From: DASVTR01 sp033855775
GTDB lineage: Bacteria > Acidobacteriota > Blastocatellia > Pyrinomonadales > Pyrinomonadaceae
Assembly: GCA_033855775.1 (NCBI GenBank)
Contig: JAWVFT010000109.1
Span: 1-13,695, forward strand
Direction of reading: 5' to 3'
Length of the DNA stretch: 13,695 nucleotides
The translations under genes were made by a program, and so were the position numbers. Below the pieces are notes generated by a model. The model made no database searches and was not told where the DNA came from. It saw only the letters and a program-made list of their open reading frames with translations. Every line of letters starts with the position of its first letter. Position 1 is the stretch's first letter. This document shows, piece by piece, positions 7,687 to 13,695 of the stretch.

Positions 7687-8213
7687 CGCATTCCTCCTGC
7701 GAAATGAGTATAGTAAATTTGCGGATCGGGCGGCCTGCTTAGCAAGTCCACGGGTTGGGCGGATGTCTTTATGCATCTACCTGTTTATCCCTCACAGACA
7801 TCACGCGCATTTCCCGTTAATCCTTGCGGGGCGCGGACGCTCCAACTACAAGCGTGCAACGATAAAGTTTAATTAGAACTGCTACCGCCCTTCAACCATA
7901 ACACCCTAGAAGTAGTATGGAGCGGAGCAGCGAGAAGGAGTCAAGCGCTTTGCAAGGCGCCCGGCCCACTGGCGTTCATGCTGCTTCGAGTGAACGCCTC
8001 CCGGCTGTTTTCTTGTTCGGACTGCGAATCCAATGCCACTGTTTATATGAAAACAGCGGCGGAACTGTCAATCTAATAAGCTCGGTGGCGTCTTCATTCT
8101 ACGACAATTCAGACTTTGCCACGTTTACTTATTTCCGCCAGACCATACTCCACATCCGCGCGGAAATCAAGACTTTTTCACAACTTAGCGCAAAAACTAC
8201 TATGTTTTTTCCG
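7687..8213. other. 527-base gap between gdhA and the OmpA-family gene
   Basis: No gene with a credible start and family resemblance was seen. The region holds the ribosome binding site of the OmpA-family gene (7693-7698) and presumably its promoter, but no good -35/-10 pair could be identified. TATACT near the start lacks a partner. A structured patch at 7971-8057 contains a perfect 8-base stem GGCGTTCA/TGAACGCC (7971-7978, 7991-7998) and a 9-base stem GCTGTTTTC/GAAAACAGC (8004-8012, 8049-8057). No clear intrinsic terminator follows the gdhA stop. Confidence 0.5.
7693..7698 (-). promoter_or_regulatory. Strong ribosome binding site of the OmpA-family gene
   Basis: The minus strand reads AGGAGG, six bases before ATG 7686. 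This decides the start over the upstream in-frame candidate at 7776 and places the signal peptide at the very N terminus. Confidence 0.85.
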
Positions 8214-9497
8214 TCACGCGTAGATGCCTCGCATCCGTGTGTCGTAGGCCACGCGGTCAATCGCCAACATATAAGCAGCCGTTCGGGTGTCAACATTATG
8301 CTGGTCGGCGTAGCGGCACAGGTCGTTAAAGCTTGCGACCATCTTGTCCTGAAGCCGCTCGTTGACGACATCTTCGCGCCAAAAGTAGCCCATTCTGTCC
8401 TGCACCCATTCGAAGTAGGAGACGGTCACGCCGCCGGCGTTGGCCAGAATGTCTGGAATCACGAAGACGCCGTTGCGATGCAGGATGGCGTCGGCGTTGG
8501 CGGTGGTCGGCCCGTTGGCGCCTTCGGCCAGAACTTTGCACTTAATTCTTTCGGCGTTCTGTGAAGTAATCTGGTTTTCGGTCGCGGCAGGCACCAGCAC
8601 ATCGCACTCGATTTCCAGCAACTCCTGATTACTGACACGCTCGACGCCCTCGTAGTCCTCAAACGAGCGTGTGTCCTTGAGGTGCTTCATGGCGGCTGGA
8701 ATGTCTATGCCGTTCTGGTTGTAGATGCCTCCGTGAACGTCGGAAATAGCGATGACTTTGTAGCCAGCCTCGTGCAGCAGGAGCGCGCCGATGCCGCCGA
8801 CGTTGCCGGAGCCCTGGACGACGACGCGCGTGGAAGGCGGCGTCATCTTGAAGCGCTTTATCGCTTCGTTGATGACGAAGAGGATGCCGCGCCCGGTCGC
8901 CTCGCGCCGCCCGGAAGAGCCGCCGAGGTCAATCGGCTTGCCGGTGACGACCGCGGTGACGGTGTGGCGCGCGTGCATGGAGTAGGTGTCCATAATCCAT
9001 GCCATCGTCTGTTCGTTGGTGTTCATGTCGGGTGCCGGCACGTCCTTCTCCGGCCCGATGAAGTCTATCAACTCGGCGGCGTAGCGGCGCGTCATGCGCT
9101 CAAGCTCGCCCTGCGACATCTGCAAAGGGTCGCAGATAATGCCGCCTTTGCCGCCGCCGAACGGGACGTTGACGACGGCGCACTTCCAGGTCATCCAGGC
9201 GGCTAGAGCGCGTATTTCGTCAATGTTCACGTCGGGCGAATAGCGGATGCCGCCTTTGGCAGGTCCGCGCGCGAAATTGTGCTGGACGCGAAAGCCTTCA
9301 AAGACCTGTATGCGCCCGGAGTCCATGCGCGTCGGGATGTAGACCTTCAACTCGCGGTTCGGAACCCTCATCACCGCGTACAAATCCGGGTCGAGGTCGA
9401 GCAACTGCGCCGCGCGGTCGAAGCGCGACATCATAGACTCAAACGGATTATCTTCCTTGATGTGCCGCACATCATCTGCGATTGCACTGATTGCCAT
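8214..9497 (-). CDS. gdhA: Glutamate dehydrogenase (Glu/Leu/Phe/Val dehydrogenase family)
   Basis: The enzyme reversibly deaminates glutamate to 2-oxoglutarate and ammonium in the cytoplasm. The product has 427 residues from ATG 9497, normal for hexameric GDH. The known active-site residues of clostridial GDH (K89, K113, K125 catalytic, D165) have counterparts at a constant offset of eight: K81 (GPAKGGIRY), K105 (WKCAVV), K117 (PFGGGKGG) and D157 (PAPDMNT). The Rossmann motif GSGNVGG is at 229-235, and EGANGPTT at 325-332 is also typical. The lysine in GPAKGG is the one that contacts the substrate gamma-carboxylate, which favours glutamate over hydrophobic amino acids. The acidic residue ending the second nucleotide-binding strand (ISD, 251-253) hints at NAD rather than NADP; that is inference. 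AGGAGG lies five bases before ATG 9497 and only two before ATG 9500, so I prefer 9497. larE is 76 bases upstream on the same strand, with a repeat element between them. Confidence 0.95.
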   Translation of the reverse strand: MAISAIADDVRHIKEDNPFESMMSRFDRAAQLLDLDPDLYAVMRVPNRELKVYIPTRMDSGRIQVFEGFRVQHNFARGPAKGGIRYSPDVNIDEIRALAAWMTWKCAVVNVPFGGGKGGIICDPLQMSQGELERMTRRYAAELIDFIGPEKDVPAPDMNTNEQTMAWIMDTYSMHARHTVTAVVTGKPIDLGGSSGRREATGRGILFVINEAIKRFKMTPPSTRVVVQGSGNVGGIGALLLHEAGYKVIAISDVHGGIYNQNGIDIPAAMKHLKDTRSFEDYEGVERVSNQELLEIECDVLVPAATENQITSQNAERIKCKVLAEGANGPTTANADAILHRNGVFVIPDILANAGGVTVSYFEWVQDRMGYFWREDVVNERLQDKMVASFNDLCRYADQHNVDTRTAAYMLAIDRVAYDTRMRGIYA

Positions 9498-9502
9498 CAT
9501 TG

Positions 9503-9508
9503 CCTCCT
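9503..9508 (-). promoter_or_regulatory. Ribosome binding site of gdhA
   Basis: AGGAGG on the minus strand, five bases before ATG 9497. It lies only two bases from the end of the heptad inverted repeat, so a hairpin in the RNA would border the ribosome-binding region. Confidence 0.85.
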
Positions 9509-9510
9509 GT

Positions 9511-9597
9511 AAAACAGTGACGAGTTAAAAGTGATGAGTGACAAGCAAGCTCCTGTCTTTAACTCGTCACTCGTCACTCGTCACTTGTCACTGTTTT
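9511..9597. repeat. Inverted-repeat element built of 7-base tandem units
   Basis: The ends form an 11-base inverted repeat, AAAACAGTGAC (9511-9521) and GTCACTGTTTT (9587-9597). A 13-base perfect pair, GTGACGAGTTAAA (9517-9529) and TTTAACTCGTCAC (9558-9570), lies within. The right arm is a clean heptamer array: CTCGTCA three times (9563-9583), then CTTGTCA (9584-9590). The left arm carries the complementary heptamers, more degenerate: TGACGAG, TTAAAAG, TGATGAG, TGACAAG (9518-9545). It overlaps the last codons and stop of larE and ends next to the gdhA Shine-Dalgarno. It resembles short tandemly repeated elements dispersed in other bacterial genomes; whether it is dispersed here cannot be seen from one copy. 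Confidence 0.8.
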
Positions 9598-10467
9598 AAG
9601 TATCTCGTTCATCGCTCCCGTGCGATAGCCGTGCAGGTCGAGCGTGACGTAGCGAAAGCCGAGGGCGCGGAATCTGCGGGCCAGTTCGTCAACGACTTCG
9701 CGCCGGAGCGCGCGGTCGAGTTCGGCGGGCGCGATTTCGAGGCGCGCTAACTCGTCGTGATGCCGCACGCGAAATTCACGAAAGCCAAGCTCGCGCATAA
9801 TCTCTTCGCCGCGGTCAACTGTGCTGAGCCGTTCGATGGTGACGGGCGTGCCGTAGGCGATGCGCGATGAGAGGCAAGGGCTGGCGGGCTTGTCCCATGT
9901 GGGCAGTCCGGCGGCGCGGCTGCGTTCGCGCACTTCCTGCTTGCTCATCCCGACTTCGATGAGCGGGCTGCGGACGCCGTGCTCAAGGGCTGCGGCGCGT
10001 CCCGGCCTGTAATCGCCAAGGTCGTCCGTCGTCGAGCCGTCGAGGACGTAGGCGAAGCCGCGCTCGCGCGCCAGCGGGGCGAGCCGCTCGTAGAGTTCGG
10101 TCTTGCAAAAGTAGCAGCGGTCTGAAGCGTTGGCGGTGTAGCGCGGGTCTTCGAGTTCGGTGGTCTGAATAATCTCGTGTTGAAAGCCGAAGCGCGCAAC
10201 GAGGCTGGCGGTTTCGGCGCGCTGGTAGGCGGCAAGGCTCGGCGAGTCGCCCGTCACGCAGAGCGCGCGGCTGCCAAGTTCGGCGGTCGCAACGTAGGCG
10301 ACGTAAGAGCTATCAACGCCGCCTGAGAAAGCCACCAGAGCCGACGCCATCTCGCGCAACAGAGCGCGCAACTGCTGCTCTTTGACGAGAGCATCGGCAG
10401 CAAGAGCGGCGGCGGCTTCCGCTTCAAACTTTAAGACCTTCGGTTCTTCGACCACACGACTGCTCAC
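9574..10467 (-). CDS. larE: ATP-dependent sulfur transferase LarE (PP-loop, nickel-pincer cofactor synthesis)
   Basis: LarE adenylates and then thiolates pyridinium dicarboxylate mononucleotide on the way to the nickel-pincer nucleotide cofactor of lactate racemase and related LarA enzymes. The 297-residue product shows the PP-loop SGGVDSS (48-54), SDRCYFCKTELY (115-126), VLDGSTTDDLGDYRPGR (141-157), SPCLSSRIAYG (196-206) and the family end YVTLDLHGYRTGAMNEIL. Cys118, Cys121 and Cys198 form the three-cysteine set associated with [4Fe-4S]-dependent LarE, rather than the single sacrificial cysteine of Lactobacillus plantarum LarE. The start is GTG 10467, since later ATG codons would cut into the fold; its Shine-Dalgarno is weak. 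The final residues KTVTSDE and the stop codon come from the adjacent repeat element. No larA, larB or larC is in the window. gdhA follows on the same strand. Confidence 0.93.
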   Translation of the reverse strand: MSSRVVEEPKVLKFEAEAAAALAADALVKEQQLRALLREMASALVAFSGGVDSSYVAYVATAELGSRALCVTGDSPSLAAYQRAETASLVARFGFQHEIIQTTELEDPRYTANASDRCYFCKTELYERLAPLARERGFAYVLDGSTTDDLGDYRPGRAAALEHGVRSPLIEVGMSKQEVRERSRAAGLPTWDKPASPCLSSRIAYGTPVTIERLSTVDRGEEIMRELGFREFRVRHHDELARLEIAPAELDRALRREVVDELARRFRALGFRYVTLDLHGYRTGAMNEILKTVTSDE

Positions 10468-10619
10468 AGAATTTTATTCCCAAGTCTCTCCGGCCAACCC
10501 GCGAGCGGCGAGCTTCGCGCCGGAGTCGTCAGCTTCAAATTATCATCAAAAGGGGTTTACGTCTTACGCGCGCCGAATGTTATCGCATGCCTCCGCTTGA
10601 GCGCAACTGTAGTCGAAGA

Positions 10620-10763
10620 GACGCGGAGCGTATAGACGCGGGGACACGGCGACGCGGAGACGCGGCGACAGAACGATGAAGGCGCAGCGAACAATGCGCA
10701 AAGACATGCTGAAGAGTCAGCCCACGCTTTCTTCATCGCCGCGTCACCGCATCGCCGCGTCCC
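10620..10763. repeat. Inverted-repeat element built of 8-base GACGCGG(N) units
   Basis: The left side carries GACGCGGA (10620-10627) and then four contiguous units at 10635-10666: GACGCGGG, GACACGGC, GACGCGGA, GACGCGGC. The right side carries the reverse-complement units GCCGCGTC, ACCGCATC and GCCGCGTC (10738-10761). The 28-base arms 10641-10668 and 10736-10763 match as an inverted repeat at 25 of 28 positions, and GATGAAG (10675-10681) faces CTTCATC (10731-10737). A stem of this size would enclose about 50-67 bases. The architecture is the same as that of the heptad element on the other side of larE. Confidence 0.75.
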
Positions 10764-10794
10764 TTCATTTCCCTTTCTTCTTCGCGCGGCCTCG

Positions 10795-10803
10795 TGTTAC
10801 TAT
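10795..10803 (+). promoter_or_regulatory. Possible extended -10 promoter of the TPR gene
   Basis: TGTTACTAT reads as TG-N-TACTAT, an extended -10 element about 70 bases before the TPR start codon, in a sensible position just downstream of the repeat element. No good -35 box stands 17 bases upstream (TTCTTC), so the call is tentative. Confidence 0.3.
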
Positions 10804-10872
10804 CGGCACACCCCAGAGGATTCTTCTTCTTCGAGAACGCTGCTCGACAAATCGAAAGTTGCAGTTGACGAA

Positions 10873-12312
10873 ATGTTTTATCGCTTTCGTTCACATGCCG
10901 TCATTCATGTGGTCGCGCTTTCCCTCATGCTGTGCGCTTCACTGTTGACTCACGCACAGGCAGGCGACATTGCCGACGACGCCATCAAACTCTTCGAGCG
11001 CGGTCAGGACGCGCACGCGCGCAAAGATTATCAAACAGCCCTCAAGCTCTACGAAGATGCGCTGAAGCTGCGACCGGATTTTCCCGAAGCGGAATACCAG
11101 CGCGGCGCGGCTCTCATCTCGCTCAATCGCGCGGCGGAAGCTCTCAAGGCTTTTCGTCGCGCAGCGGAGTTGCGCCCGAACTGGGCGTTGCCGCCGCTCA
11201 TGCTCGGCTCGCTCTTGCTCAATGTAGACCAATCAACGGAAGCAGAGCAGTTGCTGCGCCGCGCGGTTGAACTCGGCGCGAAAACATCGCTGGCCTTCTA
11301 CACGGCTGCCGCCAGCTTGCATGCCAACCCGCAAGCTTCTCGTGAATCGCTGGCGGTGATGCTCAAGCTGCTGCGCGAGGCGACGGCGGAGACGGGCGCG
11401 ACCGCGAAGCTCTGGATGGCGCGCGGCTGGATGGAGGCGTCGCTCGGAGACAAGAAAGCGGCGCTGGCAAGTTTTCAGCAATCGTTCAAGCTCGACGACC
11501 AAAGCTTTGAAGCTCTCATCGCTCGCGCTCAGCTTCGCGCCGACGCGGGCGACTTCGACGGAGCGTTGACGGACGCGCAAGCGGCGCGGCGCATCGCTCC
11601 GAACGACGCGGGCGTCAGTCTTCAAGCTATACATCTCTACTTGCAGGCGGGCAGGAAAGAAGAGGCGCGGCGCGCATGGGACGCGCTCGATGCAGGGACG
11701 AAGCAGCGGCCCGAAGCAATCGCGCTGCATAGCTCTTTGTCTAGTTGCGAGGAGACGCCGGAGAATCGCGCGGCGTTGGAGAAGTCGCTGGCGGAGACTC
11801 CGCGCGACGCTTCGTTGCTGGCTTGCCTCGGCGCGTCTTATCGCAGGGCAGACCCCGCGCGCTCGCTTGAGTTTTATCGTCGCGCAGCGGAGATTGAGCC
11901 GACGAACGTTGACCTCGCGGTCGGCTACACGGCGGCTCTGGTGCAGGCGCGTCGCTTTGCGGAGGCGACGGTTATCGCGCGGCGCGTGTTGGCGGTCGCG
12001 CCCGAAAAGTATGAAGCGCACGCTAATCTGGCGACCGCGCTGTACGAGTTGAAACGCTTCGCGGAAGCTCTGGAAGAGTTTCGCTGGCTGGCCGATGCGA
12101 AGCCGGAGTTGGCCGTCACTTATTTCTTCATCGCCACGGCGCACGACTCTCTGGGAGAGTATCCGCAAGCTCTGGCGGCTTACGAAGATTTCCTGTCGCG
12201 GGCCAAGGCTGAGGCCAACAAGCTTGAGATTGATAAAGTCAACCTGCGGCTTCCTTCGCTGCGCAATCAAGTTAAGCGTGGCGAGGGAACAAAGCAGAAG
12301 AAGGGGACATGA
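10873..12312 (+). CDS. Exported tetratricopeptide-repeat protein
   Basis: The 479-residue product starts with a signal peptide (hydrophobic VVALSLMLCASLL, cleavage probably after AQA, residue 30). Almost all the rest is tandem helix-turn-helix TPR units, with the 34-residue pattern clear at about 34-68, 72-105, 175-209, 212-243, 312-345, 346-379, 380-412 and 414-446. Examples are ALKLYEDALKLRPDFPEAEY and SLEFYRRAAEIEPTNVDLAV. The tail is Lys/Gly-rich. TPR arrays are protein-binding scaffolds, and no enzymatic domain is attached, so the partner is unknown. The location is probably periplasmic. ATG 10873 gives a complete signal peptide but has no clear Shine-Dalgarno. The two small exported-protein genes downstream run in the same direction after a 90-base gap and may share its transcript. 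Confidence 0.85.
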   Translation: MFYRFRSHAVIHVVALSLMLCASLLTHAQAGDIADDAIKLFERGQDAHARKDYQTALKLYEDALKLRPDFPEAEYQRGAALISLNRAAEALKAFRRAAELRPNWALPPLMLGSLLLNVDQSTEAEQLLRRAVELGAKTSLAFYTAAASLHANPQASRESLAVMLKLLREATAETGATAKLWMARGWMEASLGDKKAALASFQQSFKLDDQSFEALIARAQLRADAGDFDGALTDAQAARRIAPNDAGVSLQAIHLYLQAGRKEEARRAWDALDAGTKQRPEAIALHSSLSSCEETPENRAALEKSLAETPRDASLLACLGASYRRADPARSLEFYRRAAEIEPTNVDLAVGYTAALVQARRFAEATVIARRVLAVAPEKYEAHANLATALYELKRFAEALEEFRWLADAKPELAVTYFFIATAHDSLGEYPQALAAYEDFLSRAKAEANKLEIDKVNLRLPSLRNQVKRGEGTKQKKGT

Positions 12313-12394
12313 TTTCGTGAAGCATGAATGGTAAAAGGATGAGGCAATAGTCTCAGCCAGTTTCCGTTTCAAGCGTCACACTTGATTGTCCAGC

Positions 12395-12400
12395 AGGAGG
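12395..12400 (+). promoter_or_regulatory. Ribosome binding site of the first small exported-protein gene
   Basis: AGGAGG lies two bases before ATG 12403 and 14 bases before ATG 12415. Neither spacing is ideal, so the start between these two codons remains open; both keep the signal peptide. Confidence 0.65.
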
Positions 12401-12402
12401 AT

Positions 12403-13038
12403 ATGAAAGACACCATGAACTCTCCTCTCTCTTATCGAACGCAAATGGCCGTCAGCATCTGTTCGTTGTTGACGCTGACGATGTGGCTGGCGTGCGCGGC
12501 GCAGGCGCAGGGCGTCAACCCGTTCACGACGGCCCCGCCGCCGATGAAGCTTGTGTCCAGCAACGAGCGAGCGCAGCTTTCGTTGGCGCATGATGTCAAG
12601 GCGCGCACGCGCGCAGCCCTGGACCTCGCGGAGCTACGGCTCAAGCGCGCGGAAGAATTGACGACCGCTCTCTCTTACGACGCGGCCTCTTCCGAGTTGG
12701 GCTGTTATCAGGGCATCGTGGAAGACGCGATGAACTATCTGGACAACTTGAAGGTGGACAAGAGCAAGATGCGCGACCTCTTCAAGCGCGTCGAGCTAAC
12801 CTTGCGCGCACACGGCACACGCCTCGAAGCGATTCGCCGCGTTACGCCGACCGAGTATTCCATCAACATCAAGCCGATTGCCGAATCCGCGCGCAACGCC
12901 CGCACCGAAGCCCTCAACGCTTTCTACGGCGACACGGTTGTGCGCGAGGAACTCAAGCGCGAGGAAGTCAAGCGCGACGAAAAATCTGTCGCCGGTGAAA
13001 CCGTCAAGGCATTCACAGGCGGCTCGCCGCAGCAGTAA
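12403..13038 (+). CDS. Small exported helical protein of unknown function
   Basis: I do not recognise a named family. From ATG 12403 the product has 211 residues (207 from ATG 12415). It has a signal peptide with hydrophobic core MAVSICSLLTLTMWLACAA and probable cleavage after AQA near residue 35. A short Pro-rich stretch (FTTAPPPMKL) follows. The mature part is charged and predicted helical (for example ALDLAELRLKRAEELTTAL), ending in the Arg/Lys/Glu-rich region EELKREEVKRDEKS and a Gly/Gln tail. One cysteine (C101) lies in the mature protein. There is no lipobox at the cleavage site and no membrane segment beyond the signal. The gene ends six bases before the next gene, so the two are almost certainly translated from one message and may act together. 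A periplasmic helical or coiled-coil partner protein is the most that can be inferred. Confidence 0.75.
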   Translation: MKDTMNSPLSYRTQMAVSICSLLTLTMWLACAAQAQGVNPFTTAPPPMKLVSSNERAQLSLAHDVKARTRAALDLAELRLKRAEELTTALSYDAASSELGCYQGIVEDAMNYLDNLKVDKSKMRDLFKRVELTLRAHGTRLEAIRRVTPTEYSINIKPIAESARNARTEALNAFYGDTVVREELKREEVKRDEKSVAGETVKAFTGGSPQQ

Positions 13039-13044
13039 ATATTA

Positions 13045-13629
13045 ATGCGTCAACATAAAGTTCTCGCCGCTCTCATCATCTGCTTCGTCGCGGGCCTTTC
13101 ATCGGCGGGCGCAAACGTCCCGGCCCACGCCCGCGCCAAGCGCGACCACCTGACGCCGCTGGAAGCAGATCAGGTGCGCGAGGCCCAGATTCTAGATAAG
13201 CGCATAGATGTCTTCATCAAAGCCGCCGAGCGCAGGCTGCTGGTTCTGACAGACCCCAACGCTGCGAGCAACAAGCAAGTTCAGAAGGACGTGGAGAAGT
13301 GGGGCGAACTGCCGAAGGGGACGCGCACGGAGTTGCTCGCAGACCTCGCCAAGATTCTTGAAGAAGCCATCACCAACATAGACGACGTGGCCGCGCGCGA
13401 CGCCGAAAATCGTCTGCTGCCGAAAGCTCTACGCAAGCTGGCCGCCGCCGCGACGCGCTTCGCAGGGCAACTGACGCCTATGCGCGAGCAGGCTAAGGAA
13501 GAAGCCGAACGCGAAGTGTTGGAACAATCCCTGGAGCACATACAGTCCATCGTCGAAGCCGCCAACAAGCTGCCGCCCGAAGTGAAAGAGAAAGACAAGG
13601 GCAAGAAAGCGGACAAGGGCAAGAGCTAA
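13045..13629 (+). CDS. Small exported helical protein of unknown function, Lys-rich C terminus
   Basis: I cannot assign a function. The 194-residue product starts with a signal peptide (VLAALIICFVAGLSSAGANV, cleavage near residues 22-30). It continues as a nearly all-helical charged protein with heptad-like segments (ADQVREAQILDKRIDVFIKA and REQAKEEAEREVLEQSLEHI), ending in a Lys/Gly/Asp-rich tail (EKDKGKKADKGKS). There are no cysteines in the mature part. ATG 13045 lies six bases after the stop of the preceding gene and has no Shine-Dalgarno, so translation is probably coupled to that gene. The helical content, size and export signal resemble its neighbour, although I see no clear sequence repeat between them, so common ancestry is not claimed. 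Confidence 0.75.
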   Translation: MRQHKVLAALIICFVAGLSSAGANVPAHARAKRDHLTPLEADQVREAQILDKRIDVFIKAAERRLLVLTDPNAASNKQVQKDVEKWGELPKGTRTELLADLAKILEEAITNIDDVAARDAENRLLPKALRKLAAAATRFAGQLTPMREQAKEEAEREVLEQSLEHIQSIVEAANKLPPEVKEKDKGKKADKGKS

Positions 13630-13695
13630 CCGTTTCAGCTTCGCTCATAATCGTCGAGAGGCGGGCTGCCGTAGTGGGTTTCACTCGAACCAACC

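Larger units (their letters stand above)
10468..10872. other. Divergent gap between larE and the TPR gene
   Basis: This 405-base region separates minus-strand larE from the plus-strand TPR gene and must hold promoters for both. Its centre (10620-10763) is an inverted repeat of 8-base units. On the larE side a weak candidate TTGCGC, 16 bases, GATAAC can be read on the minus strand near 10577-10604, but I do not call it. The region translates in several frames only into repeat-derived or low-complexity peptides, and no gene was accepted. Confidence 0.5.

Noticed and set aside
7687..7776. 30-codon N-terminal extension of the OmpA-family protein
   Set aside because: A strong AGGAGG six bases before ATG 7686 and the signal peptide at that ATG fix the start downstream.
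7917..8564. 215-codon plus-strand open frame reaching into gdhA
   Set aside because: Its second half is antisense to gdhA and its first half covers the structured gap; no coding evidence.
9511..9597. CRISPR array
   Set aside because: The 7-base units are contiguous with no spacers, and the element is an inverted, not a direct, repeat array.
9538..9750. 70-codon plus-strand frame starting in the heptad repeat
   Set aside because: Its Ser/Leu/Val/Thr/His N terminus is simply the translated CTCGTCA repeat, and the rest is antisense to larE.
11233..12372. 379-codon minus-strand open frame across the TPR gene
   Set aside because: Antisense to clear TPR repeats; Arg/Gln-rich composition typical of a shadow frame.
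13630..13695. Start of a further gene at the right edge
   Set aside because: The last 66 bases contain no start codon with a ribosome binding site and no recognisable coding frame.

Overview
The window is bacterial chromosomal DNA of fairly high GC with Gram-negative traits: an OmpA-type outer-membrane protein, several Sec signal peptides and peptidoglycan-binding domains. The style (long Asp-box propeller proteins, an extended ribosomal protein S1, Arg/Ala-rich exported proteins, short-unit inverted repeats between genes) suggests Acidobacteriota, perhaps Blastocatellia. That placement is inference from gene style, not a database match. No insertion sequence, phage gene, CRISPR array, tRNA or rRNA was seen.

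Layout: five genes lie on the minus strand, read from right to left. They are larE (9574-10467), gdhA (8214-9497), an 850-residue OmpA-family protein (5134-7686), a 795-residue Asp-box propeller protein with an internal peptidoglycan-binding domain (2482-4869), and rpsA (133-2043). larE and gdhA are 76 bases apart and probably co-transcribed. The OmpA-family, propeller and rpsA genes are each followed by a strong hairpin, so they look like separate transcription units. rpsA has a good sigma-70-type promoter 290 bases upstream and hence a long leader. Three plus-strand genes follow a 405-base divergent gap: an exported TPR protein (10873-12312) and two small exported helical proteins of unknown function (12403-13038 and 13045-13629), which are almost contiguous.

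Functionally the window mixes housekeeping (translation by S1; glutamate and ammonia metabolism by GdhA; sulfur insertion into the nickel-pincer cofactor by LarE) with cell-envelope genes. The OmpA-type and propeller proteins are adjacent, and both carry domains expected to hold peptidoglycan. The most unusual non-coding structures are two inverted-repeat elements whose arms are built of 7- or 8-base tandem units. One sits on each side of larE. The downstream one supplies the stop codon of larE and ends two bases from the gdhA Shine-Dalgarno sequence. I see no clear sign of a new defence or mobile system; the repeat elements, the long rpsA leader and the propeller/peptidoglycan-binding chimera are the best leads.
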